From JAEZVV01 sp036652035 (lineage in GTDB: Bacteria > Pseudomonadota > Gammaproteobacteria > Burkholderiales > Burkholderiaceae_F): 64,000 nt of DNA. Each line of letters opens with the position of its first letter. Position 1 is the first letter of the stretch. Both the position numbers and the translations under genes were made by a program. Location: NCBI GenBank assembly GCA_036652035.1, contig JAVVWR010000007.1:1-64000 (forward strand), in the 5' to 3' direction. Shown here piece by piece: positions 9,080-18,108 of this stretch. The notes beneath the pieces are model-generated. The model saw only the letters and a program-made list of their open reading frames with translations. It had not been told where the DNA came from and did not search any database.

Positions 9080-9793
9080 ATGCCTACCGGTGACCACTCG
9101 TCCAAGATCTATGACCAGGAACTGGAGAACATGCGTGCGCGCGTGCTCCAGATGGGCGGCCTTGTCGAGTCGCAGATCAGGATGGCGCTTGAGGCTTTCG
9201 AAACCGCCGACGTGCATCTGGCCGAACAGGCGATCGCCGCCGACAAGCGCGTCAACGAACTCGAACTTGAGCTCGATCGTCTGGTCAACCATGTGATTGC
9301 GCGCCGCCAGCCCACTGCCGGCGACCTGCGCATGATCATGGGCGTGGCCAAGACCATCACCGACATCGAGCGTGCCGGCGACGAGGCGAGCAAGATCGCC
9401 CGCGCCGTGAAGTGGCTGCGAGAAAAAGACCATGGCGCGCGCCTGGCGCGCATCCCCGACATCAAGGCCTCGGGCGACGCGGCGCTGGTCATGTTTCGCC
9501 ATTCGCTCGACGCTTTCGCGCGCATGGACGCGGCGGCCGCGGCTGGCACGATCCGCGAGGACCAGGCGGTCGACGACCGCTTCCGCGCGATCCTGCGCCA
9601 GCTCATCACCTACATGATGGAAGACCCGCGCGCGATCACGCCGTCGATCGATACGGTGTGGGTGGCCAAGGCAATCGAGCGCATTGGCGACCACGCCAAG
9701 AACATTGCCGAATACGTGATTTTCATCTCGCACGGCGAAGACGTTCGTCACACCACGCCCGACGAAGTCGACCGCACGCTGGCGCGGGGCTGA
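9080..9793 (+). CDS. phoU: phosphate signalling regulator PhoU
   Basis: Helical-bundle adaptor between the PstSCAB transporter and the PhoR kinase that keeps PhoR inactive when phosphate is plentiful. About 237 residues with two PhoU repeats (~20-105 and ~125-225), with the metal-binding E-x3-D type sequences DIERAGDEASKIAR and IERIGDHAKNIAEYV. AAGGAG (9068-9073) touches an in-frame ATG at 9074 but sits six bases from ATG 9080, so the second is preferred. The 107-base gap after pstB shows no clear terminator. Confidence 0.95.
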   Translation: MPTGDHSSKIYDQELENMRARVLQMGGLVESQIRMALEAFETADVHLAEQAIAADKRVNELELELDRLVNHVIARRQPTAGDLRMIMGVAKTITDIERAGDEASKIARAVKWLREKDHGARLARIPDIKASGDAALVMFRHSLDAFARMDAAAAAGTIREDQAVDDRFRAILRQLITYMMEDPRAITPSIDTVWVAKAIERIGDHAKNIAEYVIFISHGEDVRHTTPDEVDRTLARG

Positions 9794-9815
9794 TCCACAC
9801 GCCGAACTCACAGCC

Positions 9816-10511
9816 ATGAGTGCTTCCATTCTGGTGGTTGAAGACGAACCTGCGATCCAGGAACTCGTCTCGTACGCCTGCACCAGCCAGGGCTTCGAGG
9901 TGCGCCGTGCGGAGTCGGTGCTGGTGGCGCGGGCGGCGATCGACCGCGCCTTGCCCGACCTGCTGATCCTCGACTGGATGCTGCCTGACCAGTCCGGCAT
10001 TGAACTGCTGCGCGAACTGCGGGGTGCCGAACGCACTCGCGAGCTGCCGGTGATCATGTTGACCGCTCGCGGCACCGAGGCCGACCGGGTGACCGGGCTG
10101 GATGCCGGTGCGGACGATTATGTGGTCAAGCCCTTCTCGCCCAAGGAGTTGATGTCGCGCGTCAAGGCGGTCTTCCGGCGGCGCGCTCCGCAATTGGCGG
10201 GCGAGGTGTTGAGTGTTGGCAGCCTGACGATCGATCCGGCTCGTCACGAAGTGTCGGTCAACGGCAAGCCGGTCAAGCTGGGTCTGGCTGAATTCAAGCT
10301 TTTGAGTTTCCTCGCCGGCAATCCGGAGCGGGTCTTTTCGCGCGCCCAATTGCTCGACAAGGTCTGGGGCGATCATGTTTTTATCGAAGAGCGCACGGTT
10401 GACGTCCATGTGCTGCGGTTGCGCAAGGCGCTCGCCTTGGCCGATGCCGCCAATCTGGTCCAGACCGTACGCGGCCTGGGTTACCGGCTCTCGAGCCGTG
10501 TCGAGGATTGA
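9816..10511 (+). CDS. phoB: phosphate regulon response regulator PhoB
   Basis: OmpR/PhoB-family activator of the phosphate regulon; binds Pho boxes such as the one at 5099. 231 residues: receiver domain 1-120 with acidic pocket EDE and phospho-acceptor D53 in LLILDWMLPDQSG, switch Thr in MLTARG and Lys in VVKPFSP. The C-terminal winged helix at ~130-228 ends in VDVHVLRLRKAL and VRGLGYRL. It is followed two bases later by phoR. Confidence 0.97.
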   Translation: MSASILVVEDEPAIQELVSYACTSQGFEVRRAESVLVARAAIDRALPDLLILDWMLPDQSGIELLRELRGAERTRELPVIMLTARGTEADRVTGLDAGADDYVVKPFSPKELMSRVKAVFRRRAPQLAGEVLSVGSLTIDPARHEVSVNGKPVKLGLAEFKLLSFLAGNPERVFSRAQLLDKVWGDHVFIEERTVDVHVLRLRKALALADAANLVQTVRGLGYRLSSRVED

Positions 10512-10513
10512 TC

Positions 10514-11848
10514 ATGGCTAGACATCGGCGCGCACGCTTGGCTGTGATCGTGCCGGCGGCCTTGCGAATTGCCGCGGTACTGGGGCTGGCTGTTGCGGTC
10601 GGTTTGGTGGCCAAGCCCGTGTGGGGCTTGGTGGTTGCGGTGGCGGGGCTCTTGATGCTGCTGGCAATTCACTTGCGCTACCTGAGCCTGCTCGCCGCCT
10701 GGCTCGAAGCGCCGGCGCTCGATACCGTGCCCGATGGCGTGGGTGCTTGGGGTGAGGTCTTTGCCCGTATCTATCGTTCTCGTCGTGCCACCGATCAGAA
10801 CGAACGTCGTCTGCTCGACAACGAAGAGCGATTTCGCCGCACCATCAGCGCCTTGCCCGAAGGCATCGTTCTGGTCGATGCCGTGTTGCAGATCGAGTGG
10901 TGCAACCCGACGGCCGAGCGCGATCTCGGCATTCGCATGGTCAACGACGCGGGGCTGCGGCTGACCAACCTGGTGCGTGAGCCGGACTTCCTGGCCTACA
11001 TGACCTCGGGCCGCTTTGAGGTTCCGCTCACCTTCAGCCCGCTCGGGGGAACGCCGCGCACCCTGGAGGTGCGGGTGGTCGAGTTCGAGCTCAATCGTTC
11101 GATCGTGATCTCGCGCGACATCACCGAGCGCGAGCGACTCGACTCGATGCGGCGCGACTTCGTCGCTGACGTCTCGCACGAGCTGCGCACGCCACTGACC
11201 GTGGTTAACGGTTTTCTCGAGATGCTGATCGACGGCCATGAGGCGCCCGACGAAGTGCGTCGCCGCCACCTGGGTTTGATGCAGGAGCAGGCCGCGCGCA
11301 TGCACCGTCTGGTCGAAGACTTGTTGATGCTCTCGCGCCTGGAGTCGGAACAGAACACTTTGAGCGAAGAGAGTGTCGATGTCGCGGCTCTGCTGGGCGA
11401 GGTGGCGGGCGAAGCGAGGGTGATGTCGCGCGGCCGTCATCTGATCGAGGTCGATGCGCGCCACGCACGAGTGTTCGGTTCGCGCGACGAATTGCACAGC
11501 GCCATCGGCAATCTGGTGAGCAATGCAGTGCGCTACACGCCGGAAGGCGGCGTGATTCGACTGGTGTGGAAGGACAGCGCTGACGGCGGGCGGATCGATG
11601 TGGCCGATACCGGCATTGGCGTTGCACCCGAACATTTGCCGCGCCTGACCGAGCGCTTCTATCGGGTCGACAAGAGCCGATCGCGAGAAACCGGCGGCAC
11701 GGGGCTGGGCTTGGCCATCGTCAAACACGTGAGCTTGCGTCACGGAGCGCGTCTCGATATCACGTCGGAGCCGGGGTGCGGCTCGACTTTCAGCATGGTG
11801 TTCCCGTCCTCGCGCATCTTGGCCGCGCCGATCGGTCAGGTGACTTGA
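10514..11848 (+). CDS. phoR: phosphate regulon sensor histidine kinase PhoR
   Basis: Membrane kinase/phosphatase for PhoB. About 444 residues: two close N-terminal hydrophobic segments (~10-60), a PAS-like domain at ~115-215, H-box DVSHELRTPLTVV, N-box NLVSNAVRYTPEGG, G1 DTGIGV and G2 GTGLGLAIVKH. It lacks a large periplasmic sensor domain, as usual for PhoR, which senses phosphate through PstSCAB-PhoU. ATG 10514 is preferred over a TTG at 10508 because GAGGA lies six bases upstream. Confidence 0.95.
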   Translation: MARHRRARLAVIVPAALRIAAVLGLAVAVGLVAKPVWGLVVAVAGLLMLLAIHLRYLSLLAAWLEAPALDTVPDGVGAWGEVFARIYRSRRATDQNERRLLDNEERFRRTISALPEGIVLVDAVLQIEWCNPTAERDLGIRMVNDAGLRLTNLVREPDFLAYMTSGRFEVPLTFSPLGGTPRTLEVRVVEFELNRSIVISRDITERERLDSMRRDFVADVSHELRTPLTVVNGFLEMLIDGHEAPDEVRRRHLGLMQEQAARMHRLVEDLLMLSRLESEQNTLSEESVDVAALLGEVAGEARVMSRGRHLIEVDARHARVFGSRDELHSAIGNLVSNAVRYTPEGGVIRLVWKDSADGGRIDVADTGIGVAPEHLPRLTERFYRVDKSRSRETGGTGLGLAIVKHVSLRHGARLDITSEPGCGSTFSMVFPSSRILAAPIGQVT

Positions 11849-11904
11849 TGCCGGCAGTTGGTGGGATGGGGCGTTTACGTGAATAAAAGAAATGCCAGCT
11901 CAAA

Positions 11905-11933
11905 TTGCGTGGCAGCGCGCAAACCGATATAAT
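11905..11933 (+). promoter_or_regulatory. sigma-70 promoter of the tRNA cluster
   Basis: TTGCGT (11905-11910), a 17-base spacer and a perfect TATAAT (11928-11933). Transcription would start near 11940, a few bases before the tRNA-Pro gene at 11946. Confidence 0.8.
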
Positions 11934-11945
11934 TGCTTTCTCTCT

Positions 11946-12022
11946 CGGGGTGTAGCGCAGCCCGGTAGCGCGCCTGCTTTGGGAGCAGGATGTCGGGAGT
12001 TCGAATCTCTCCACCCCGACCA
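11946..12022 (+). tRNA. tRNA-Pro (anticodon TGG)
   Basis: 77 nt including encoded CCA. Acceptor CGGGGTG pairs with CACCCCG, the D arm is normal, the anticodon loop is TTTGGGA with anticodon TGG, and the T arm carries GTTCGAAT. Confidence 0.97.
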
Positions 12023-12056
12023 AGAATAGATTTTTGCCCGCTCAGGTTGTGTCCCT

Positions 12057-12133
12057 CTGCCCGTAGCTCAGTTGGATAGAGCATCGGCCTTCTAAGCCGA
12101 GGGTCACAGGTTCGAATCCTGTCGGGCAGGCCA
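12057..12133 (+). tRNA. tRNA-Arg (anticodon TCT)
   Basis: 77 nt including encoded CCA. Acceptor CTGCCCG pairs with CGGGCAG; the anticodon stem TCGGC/GCCGA encloses CTTCTAA with anticodon TCT; the T loop is TTCGAAT. It reads AGA codons, which are rare in this high-GC sequence. Confidence 0.97.
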
Positions 12134-12141
12134 GTTTTAGT

Positions 12142-12218
12142 GGTGGCTGTAGCTCAGTTGGTAGAGTCCTGGATTGTGATTCCAGTTGTCGTGGGTTCGA
12201 GTCCCATCAGCCACCCCA
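12142..12218 (+). tRNA. tRNA-His (anticodon GTG)
   Basis: 77 nt including the encoded extra 5' G (G-1, 12142), opposite C73, and the CCA end. Acceptor GTGGCTG pairs with CAGCCAC. The anticodon is GTG in loop ATTGTGATT. Third gene of the tRNA cluster. Confidence 0.97.
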
Positions 12219-12238
12219 CCAAAACTTGTTGTTCGCCA

Positions 12239-12263
12239 AACGCCCGCTTCCATAGCGGGCGTT
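12239..12263 (+). terminator. probable terminator of the tRNA cluster
   Basis: A 10-bp stem (AACGCCCGCT paired with AGCGGGCGTT, loop TCCAT) begins 21 bases after tRNA-His. It is followed by GTCGTTT, so the T tract is weak. Confidence 0.55.
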
Positions 12264-12358
12264 GTCGTTTCCGGGGGCGTCAATCGCAACGGAGCCAAGT
12301 TATTCTTTCAGCTTCGTTTGTCACGCCGGTTACGGCGCTTGATTCCAGGAATCGCATC

Positions 12359-12919
12359 ATGAACCAGGCTTTCATCAAGGAAAGCGATGGCGACGAGGAC
12401 GACGAGCTCGCCCTGCCGCAGCTCCCCGCCGGTACCCGCAACTACATGACGCCGCCGTGTTATCGCCGCTTGATCGACGAGCGTGCGCACCTGGTCAAGA
12501 CCGAGCGGCCGGCGGTGGTGCAGATCGTATCGTGGGCCGCCTCCAATGGTGATCGGTCCGAAAACGGCGACTACCTCTACGGCAAGAAACGCTTGCGCGA
12601 GATTGACCGCCGCATCCGCTTTCTCACCAAGCGACTTGACAACGCTGAGGTGGTTGACCCTGGCACGCGCGAGGCGACCGATCAGATCTTCTTTGGCGCC
12701 ACGGTGCTGTATGCCAACGAGAGGGGTGATGAACACCGCATCCGCATTGTCGGTATCGACGAGGCGAACGCTTGCCGTGGCGATGTGAGCTGGATCTCGC
12801 CGATCGCACGAGTGCTTCTCAAGGCGCGCGAGGGTGATGTGGTCAAGCTGCCAACGCCCGGTGGCGTCGAAACGCTCGAAATTCTGGAAGTGATTTATTC
12901 GGCCGCGCCGCCGGCCTGA
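12359..12919 (+). CDS. greB: transcription elongation factor GreB
   Basis: Stimulates transcript cleavage by backtracked RNA polymerase. 186 residues, with an acidic N-terminal extension (KESDGDEDDELALPQ) before the coiled coil. The coiled-coil tip has the Gre-type acidic segment NGDRSENGDYLYGKKRLREID; the C-terminal FKBP-like domain includes FFGATVLYANERGDEHRIRIVG and SPIARVLLKAREGDVV. An acidic tip and K-R-L-R-E-I-D region favour GreB over GreA. AGGA lies about eight bases before the ATG. The 3' end overlaps the convergent spoT stop by 25 bases. Confidence 0.9.
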   Translation: MNQAFIKESDGDEDDELALPQLPAGTRNYMTPPCYRRLIDERAHLVKTERPAVVQIVSWAASNGDRSENGDYLYGKKRLREIDRRIRFLTKRLDNAEVVDPGTREATDQIFFGATVLYANERGDEHRIRIVGIDEANACRGDVSWISPIARVLLKAREGDVVKLPTPGGVETLEILEVIYSAAPPA

Positions 12920-15162
12920 GCGTCTTGCGGGCGCTGGCCGTTGCGCCCGCGCACAATGTGTTCGACCGGCTTGAGTCGCCGCAGGGTGCGCATTACGCGC
13001 GCCAGATGAACCCGGTCGCGCACCTGGATCATGAAGTGGATGACGGGCGCAGCTGCGTTGTCGTCATTGACGTTGACGCCCACGATATTTGAGCCTGCTT
13101 CGGCAATGGCCGCGGCCACCATCGCCAGGGCGCCGCGCTCATCGCTGACCGTGATGTCGATGGGCACGGCAAAGCTCGCCGCGCGCTCCTCGGCCCATTG
13201 AACGTCGATCCAGCGGTCGGGGTCGGCGCGCCGGGCTCGGCGCGCATGCGGGCAATCGGCCTGATGGATCGACAAGCCCTGGCCTTTTCTCATGTGGCCG
13301 ACGATCGCGTCGCCTGGAATCGGGTGACAGCATGCGGCCATTTGCACCGCCATGCCTTCGGTGCCTCGAATCAGGACCGGACCGACGTTGTTGGCAGGCT
13401 CGGCGCCGTTGCGGCGGGGCGAGAGCTGGCGTGCCACCACTGCGGCGAGTTTCTTGCCTAGACCAATATCGGCCAGGATCTCTTCGCGCGAATCGGCTTC
13501 GGCCTGCTTGGCCACTTTCTCCCAGGCCGTCGCATCGATGTCGGCGAGGGAATAGTCGAGGTGTTGTGCGGCCTGTTCGAGCAGACGGCGGCCAAACTCG
13601 ACCGATTCGTCGAACTTCATGGTCCGCAGGTAATGGCGGATCTCGGCGCGCGCCTTGCCGGTGCGAACAAAGGCGAGCCAGCCGGGGTTGGGGCGGGCCA
13701 CCGGGCCGATGATGATCTCGACCATATCGCCGTTGCGCAGCTCGGTGCGCAGCGGCTGGACTTCGCTGTTGATGCGGGCGGCGACGCATTTGTTGCCGAC
13801 GTCGGTGTGGATGCCGTAGGCGAAATCGACCGTGGTCGCGCCGCGCGGCATCGAGACGATCTTGCCCTTGGGGGTGAAGACGTAGACCTTGTCGGGGAAC
13901 AGGTCGACCTTGATGTTCTCGAGGAACTCGGTTGACGAGCCGCTCTGGCGTTGAATTTCCAGCAGCGACTGCAGCCATTGATGCGTGCGGGATTGCAGTT
14001 CGGAAAGCGCCGCGTCGTCTTTATAGAGCCAGTGCGCCGCCACACCGGATTCGGCCACGCGGTGCATCTCGGCCGAGCGGATCTGAAACTCGACCGGCGT
14101 GCCGTACGGTCCGATCAAGGTGGTGTGAAGGCTTTGATAACCGTTGAGCTTGGGAATCGCGATGTAGTCCTTGAAGCGCCCCGGCACCGGTTTATAGAGT
14201 GCATGCAAGGCGCCCAGCGCCAGGTAGCAATCGGCGCGCGAATCGACGATCACGCGAAAGCCGTAGATATCGAGCACCTCGGAAAACGAGAGGTGTTTGT
14301 CGACCATCTTGCGGTAGATGCCAAACAGGGTCTTCTCGCGGCCCTGGACTTCGGCCTTGAGGCCAGCGGCCGGCAAGGCGCGGTTGACCGCGTCAAGAAT
14401 TTTGCCAAGTGCCTCGCGCCGATTGCCGCGAGCGGCGAGAATGGCTTTTGAGAGCACCCGATAGCGCAGCGGATGCAGGTTGGCAAACGACAGATCCTGC
14501 AGTTCGCGGAAGATGTTGTTCAAGCCCAGCCGGTGTGCGATCGGCGCGTAGATCTCGATCGTTTCGCGCGCGATGCGGCGGCGCTTCTCGGGCGGAACCG
14601 CGTCGAGCGTGCGCATGTTGTGCAGCCGGTCGGCGAGCTTGATCAGGATGACACGCACGTCGCGCGCCATGGCCAGCAGCATCTTGCGGAAGTTCTCGGC
14701 CTGCGCTTCCTCGCTTGATGAGAACTGCAGCTTGTCGAGTTTGGATACCCCATCGACCAGCTCGGCCACGGTTAGGCCGAAGTGCTCGATCAGTTCCTGC
14801 TTGGCCGCACCGGTGTCCTCCAGCACATCGTGGAGCAGCGCGGCCTGGATCGCTGCGGCATCGAGCTTCCACTCGGTGAGGATCTCGGCGACCGCAATCG
14901 GATGGGTGATGTAGGGCTCGCCCGAGCTCCGGAACTGGCCCAGGTGGGCTGCGTCCGAAAAGCGATACGCCTCTTTGATGCGGGCCACGTCGGCGGCCGG
15001 CAGATAGCGGCGGACGTGTTCGTTGAGGTCCCCGGCGGTAGCAACGCCGCGGGCGACAAGCGGTTCGGGGTGACTGCGCCAGACGGCGCGTTTGAAAGCC
15101 TCGGCGGCGCGGCGTGCGAAGCCGGGCGGCGGAGCGGGTGGGGTCGGATCCTGGGACGACAT
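12895..15162 (-). CDS. spoT: bifunctional (p)ppGpp synthetase/hydrolase SpoT/Rel
   Basis: Makes and degrades the alarmone (p)ppGpp. 755 residues. The HD hydrolase domain (~55-210) is intact with ALLHDVLEDTG; the synthetase domain (~250-370) has DIYGFRVIVDSRADCYLALG and GYQSLHT. The RFKDYIA segment carries the charged RxKD motif of bifunctional enzymes rather than the ExDD of monofunctional RelA. TGS (~400-460) and a C-terminal ACT domain (~675-745) follow. It ends the minus-strand order yicC-gmk-rpoZ-spoT, the classical spoT location, 59 bases after rpoZ. Confidence 0.95.
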   Translation of the reverse strand: MSSQDPTPPAPPPGFARRAAEAFKRAVWRSHPEPLVARGVATAGDLNEHVRRYLPAADVARIKEAYRFSDAAHLGQFRSSGEPYITHPIAVAEILTEWKLDAAAIQAALLHDVLEDTGAAKQELIEHFGLTVAELVDGVSKLDKLQFSSSEEAQAENFRKMLLAMARDVRVILIKLADRLHNMRTLDAVPPEKRRRIARETIEIYAPIAHRLGLNNIFRELQDLSFANLHPLRYRVLSKAILAARGNRREALGKILDAVNRALPAAGLKAEVQGREKTLFGIYRKMVDKHLSFSEVLDIYGFRVIVDSRADCYLALGALHALYKPVPGRFKDYIAIPKLNGYQSLHTTLIGPYGTPVEFQIRSAEMHRVAESGVAAHWLYKDDAALSELQSRTHQWLQSLLEIQRQSGSSTEFLENIKVDLFPDKVYVFTPKGKIVSMPRGATTVDFAYGIHTDVGNKCVAARINSEVQPLRTELRNGDMVEIIIGPVARPNPGWLAFVRTGKARAEIRHYLRTMKFDESVEFGRRLLEQAAQHLDYSLADIDATAWEKVAKQAEADSREEILADIGLGKKLAAVVARQLSPRRNGAEPANNVGPVLIRGTEGMAVQMAACCHPIPGDAIVGHMRKGQGLSIHQADCPHARRARRADPDRWIDVQWAEERAASFAVPIDITVSDERGALAMVAAAIAEAGSNIVGVNVNDDNAAAPVIHFMIQVRDRVHLARVMRTLRRLKPVEHIVRGRNGQRPQDAQAGGAAE

Positions 15163-15221
15163 ACGACGGGCGCCGGGTGGTTTTCGCGCGACTCGTCGGT
15201 GCGTCCCAGGGTGTTAGCGGC

Positions 15222-15425
15222 TCAGGTCGGAACCTTGCGCAGCATCTCGATGCCGACCTTGCAGGCGGCGATCTCGCGCAGGGCGGCCACGGGCGCCTTG
15301 TCCTTGGTCTCAACCTTGGGCGTGTGGCCCTGGGCCAGTTGGCGCGCGCGGTAAGCAGCCACCAGAACCATCTGGAAGCGGTTGGGGATCTGCTTCAGGC
15401 AGTCTTCAACAGTAATGCGAGCCAT
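15222..15425 (-). CDS. rpoZ: RNA polymerase omega subunit
   Basis: Small subunit that folds around beta-prime and forms a ppGpp binding site. 67 residues starting MARITVEDCLKQIPNRFQMV, with the conserved helix VLVAAYRARQLAQG. The start at 15425 fits the family exactly; a longer in-frame extension upstream is not coding-like. It lies between gmk and spoT, as in many proteobacteria. Confidence 0.97.
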   Translation of the reverse strand: MARITVEDCLKQIPNRFQMVLVAAYRARQLAQGHTPKVETKDKAPVAALREIAACKVGIEMLRKVPT

Positions 15426-15453
15426 GTGTCCTCTGCGGGGAAATGTGGTGCGT

Positions 15454-16104
15454 TCAGGGAATGCCGAGCTGGCCGAAGATTTCGTGGTGACGCACAGCCT
15501 GGGATGCAAAACGCAATCTGGCGGCGGTTACCACGGAGCACAGTTGCTTGAGCGCCAGTTCAAAGTTGTCATTGATTATAACGAACTCGAACTCGGGAGC
15601 ATGGGCGATCTCGGCGCCGGCACCCAGCAGGCGCCGGGTGATGACCTGCGGCGAATCCTGGCCGCGTTTCTTGAGGCGGGCTTCGAGAGCGTCGATCGAG
15701 GGCGGCAAAATGAAAATACCAACCGCTTGCGGGAACTGCTTGCGCACTTGGCGCGCGCCTTGCCAGTCGATCTCGAGCAGAACGTCGCGGCCGGAACGCA
15801 CGCGCTCCTCGATCCAGATCCGCGAGGTGCCGTAGTAGTTGCCATGGACTTCGGCGCTTTCGATGAACTCGCCCTGAGCGCGGCGCTCGAGAAACTCATC
15901 GACGCCAACGAAGTGGTATTCGCGGCCGTGGTTTTCGCCCGGGCGCGGGTCGCGCGTGGTGTGCGAGATCGAGAGGTCGATCGAGTTCTCGCGCGCGAGC
16001 AAGGCGTTGACCAGGGTCGATTTGCCCGCGCCCGAGGGCGCGGTCACGAGAAAGAGGCTGCCCGCGTGGTCGCCCGAGAGAGGCGGCAGGGGTTTGTTCG
16101 GCAT
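15454..16104 (-). CDS. gmk: guanylate kinase
   Basis: Phosphorylates GMP to GDP. 216 residues; P-loop APSGAGKST near residues 22-30, GMP-binding SISHTTRDPRPGE and GREYHFV, and the lid region ARVRSGRDVLLEIDWQGARQV. It starts two bases after the yicC stop, and rpoZ follows 28 bases downstream. Confidence 0.96.
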   Translation of the reverse strand: MPNKPLPPLSGDHAGSLFLVTAPSGAGKSTLVNALLARENSIDLSISHTTRDPRPGENHGREYHFVGVDEFLERRAQGEFIESAEVHGNYYGTSRIWIEERVRSGRDVLLEIDWQGARQVRKQFPQAVGIFILPPSIDALEARLKKRGQDSPQVITRRLLGAGAEIAHAPEFEFVIINDNFELALKQLCSVVTAARLRFASQAVRHHEIFGQLGIP

Positions 16105-16106
16105 GG

Positions 16107-17009
16107 CTACTCCAGGTTCTGGATTTGCTCGCGCATCTGTTCGATCACGAGTTTCAATTCCACCGAGGCATGGGTCATTTCGATCGCGGCAGCTTTGGAG
16201 CCGAGCGTATTGGCCTCGCGGTTCAATTCCTGCATCAGGAAATCGAGTCGCCGCCCCACGGCGCCGCCGGCGGCCAGCACGCGGCGCACTTCGGTGACGT
16301 GGGTGAGCAGGCGCTTGATCTCTTCCTCGACGTCCATCTTCATGGCGTAGAGGGTGACTTCCTGACGGATGCGTTCGTTGACTTCCTCGCGTGAGAGCGT
16401 CGAGTTGTCGGAAATTGCCTTGCCGAGCGCGGTTTCGAGGCGCTCGGCAAGCTTGCGCTCGACTCCGGCGACGATCTCGGGCAGGCGTGCGGAGACCTGG
16501 GCGACCACGACTTCGATCTGGTCGCAGGCGGCGGCCAAGACCTTGGCCAGAGCGGCGCCTTCGCGCTGACGGCTGGCGGCAAAGCCATCGAGCGCCTCGG
16601 CCAGGGCGCCAAGAACGTCGGCGCGCAGCGCTTCGGTGTCGGGCGCCGAGGATTCGACCACGCCCGGGAAAGCCAGAACTTCGGCCACCGACAAGGGGCG
16701 CGCATCGTGCAACGCGGCGGCGACTTGGCGCTCAAGCGTCTGCAGCTGGTGCAGCACGTCGTTGGAGAGGCGCGGCAAGCTGCCGGCGGATTGCCGCTGG
16801 ACAGACAGGCGGCACTCCATCTTGCCGCGGGCGACGCGGGCGGTGATCAGTTCGCGAACGGCGGGTTCGGCCGCGCGCAAGTCATCGGGAATTCGCAGGG
16901 TCAGATCGAGAAAGCGGGAGTTGACGGCACGCAGTTCGACCATCAAGGGCCCAAGTGCGGTGGAGCGGCTCGCGGTGGCGAAGCCGGTCATGCTGGCGAC
17001 GGGTTTCAT
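16107..17009 (-). CDS. yicC: YicC family endoribonuclease
   Basis: Member of the YicC/YloC family, shown in enteric bacteria to be an endoribonuclease affecting RNA stability. About 300 residues starting MKPVASMTGFATA, close to the usual MIRSMTGFA start, with the hallmark C-terminal block GRRLDFLMQELNREANT followed by a TLGSKA-type sequence. An open upstream extension lacks family similarity. First gene of the minus-strand operon and divergent from the kinase gene at 17110. Confidence 0.93.
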   Translation of the reverse strand: MKPVASMTGFATASRSTALGPLMVELRAVNSRFLDLTLRIPDDLRAAEPAVRELITARVARGKMECRLSVQRQSAGSLPRLSNDVLHQLQTLERQVAAALHDARPLSVAEVLAFPGVVESSAPDTEALRADVLGALAEALDGFAASRQREGAALAKVLAAACDQIEVVVAQVSARLPEIVAGVERKLAERLETALGKAISDNSTLSREEVNERIRQEVTLYAMKMDVEEEIKRLLTHVTEVRRVLAAGGAVGRRLDFLMQELNREANTLGSKAAAIEMTHASVELKLVIEQMREQIQNLE

Positions 17010-17053
17010 GGGCTTTGAGGGGGAAAACGAGACGGACTGTTGGCGCAAGACGC

Positions 17054-17081
17054 TTCGGTCGGCCGCGGTTGTGGCTACAAT
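17054..17081 (+). promoter_or_regulatory. possible promoter of the kinase-phosphatase genes
   Basis: TTCGGT (17054-17059), 16 bases, TACAAT (17076-17081), 29 bases before the kinase ATG. The -35 match is weak. Confidence 0.35.
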
Positions 17082-17109
17082 CGCCGCGCCTCGAGACACA
17101 CAAGAAACC

Positions 17110-18105
17110 ATGCCGGCGCAGACCAATACGCCGCTTCCGGAAGGACTGGAAGTCGGCGGTTACCGAATTGTAAAGAAGATATCCAGCGGCGGCTTCTCGA
17201 TCGTCTATCTCGCGACTGACGAGGCGGGCCAGTCGGTCGCGATCAAGGAATATCTGCCGGCGTCGCTCGCCAGTCGCAACCCGGGCGAACTCCTGCCCTA
17301 TGTGGCGCCGGAGAACCTCAACACCTACCGCATTGGCCTTAAGTGTTTCTTCGAGGAGGGGCGGGCGCTCGCGTCGATCTTCCACCCCAATATCGTGCGC
17401 GTGGTGAATTTCTTCCGCGCCAACGAGACCGTGTACATGGTCATGCAGTACGAGTCGGGGCGCTCGCTGCAGGAACACGTGCTGCGCAATCGCAACAAGG
17501 AGCAGAAAGACGTTCTGTCCGAGCGATTCATCCGCCGCGTGTTTGCCCAGGTCATGAACGGTTTGCGCGAAGTCCACAGCAACCGCTTGCTTCACCTCGA
17601 CGTCAAGCCCGCCAATATTTATCTACGCATGGACGGCATGCCGATCCTGCTCGACTTCGGCGCAGCGCGGCAGACGCTGCAGCGAGACCTCACCAAGACC
17701 TACCCGATGTACACGCCGGGTTTTGCCCCCCCCGAGCTCTACAAGCGCGACGCCGAACTCGGCCCCTGGACCGATGTCTATTCGATCGGCGCCTGCATTT
17801 ACGCCTGCATGTCGGGCATGCCGCCGCAGGAATCCGATCTGCGCCTGAAAGATGACAAGATGCCGGCCGCGCTGCGCGCTTTCCGCGGGCTGTATTCCAA
17901 CGAGCTGCTATCAATGGTCGAGCGCTGCCTGCGGCTCAATTCGCTCGAGCGGCCGCAGACCGTTTATGCGGTGCAGAAGGAATTGCTCAACGTGGTGCCG
18001 GAGAATCCGGATTTCAGCTTCATGGAGCGCACCGGTGCCCGCGTGCGCAAGACGCAGGACAAGGTCGCGCGCTTCATGAAGGACCACAACATCACCTGGT
18101 TCTAA
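17110..18105 (+). CDS. serine/threonine protein kinase, non-RD type
   Basis: Hanks-type kinase of 331 residues, essentially one kinase domain (~15-290) with a short basic C-terminal tail and no transmembrane helix. Seen: Gly-rich loop SSGGFSIVYLA, ATP-anchoring Lys in VAIKEYLP, catalytic loop HLDVKPANIYL, DFG in DFGAARQT, and PPELY in place of APE. The catalytic loop has HLD instead of HRD, so it is a non-RD kinase not expected to depend on activation-loop phosphorylation. Three bases separate it from a PP2C phosphatase, forming a kinase/phosphatase pair. The substrate cannot be told from sequence. Confidence 0.9.
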   Translation: MPAQTNTPLPEGLEVGGYRIVKKISSGGFSIVYLATDEAGQSVAIKEYLPASLASRNPGELLPYVAPENLNTYRIGLKCFFEEGRALASIFHPNIVRVVNFFRANETVYMVMQYESGRSLQEHVLRNRNKEQKDVLSERFIRRVFAQVMNGLREVHSNRLLHLDVKPANIYLRMDGMPILLDFGAARQTLQRDLTKTYPMYTPGFAPPELYKRDAELGPWTDVYSIGACIYACMSGMPPQESDLRLKDDKMPAALRAFRGLYSNELLSMVERCLRLNSLERPQTVYAVQKELLNVVPENPDFSFMERTGARVRKTQDKVARFMKDHNITWF

Positions 18106-18108
18106 GCC

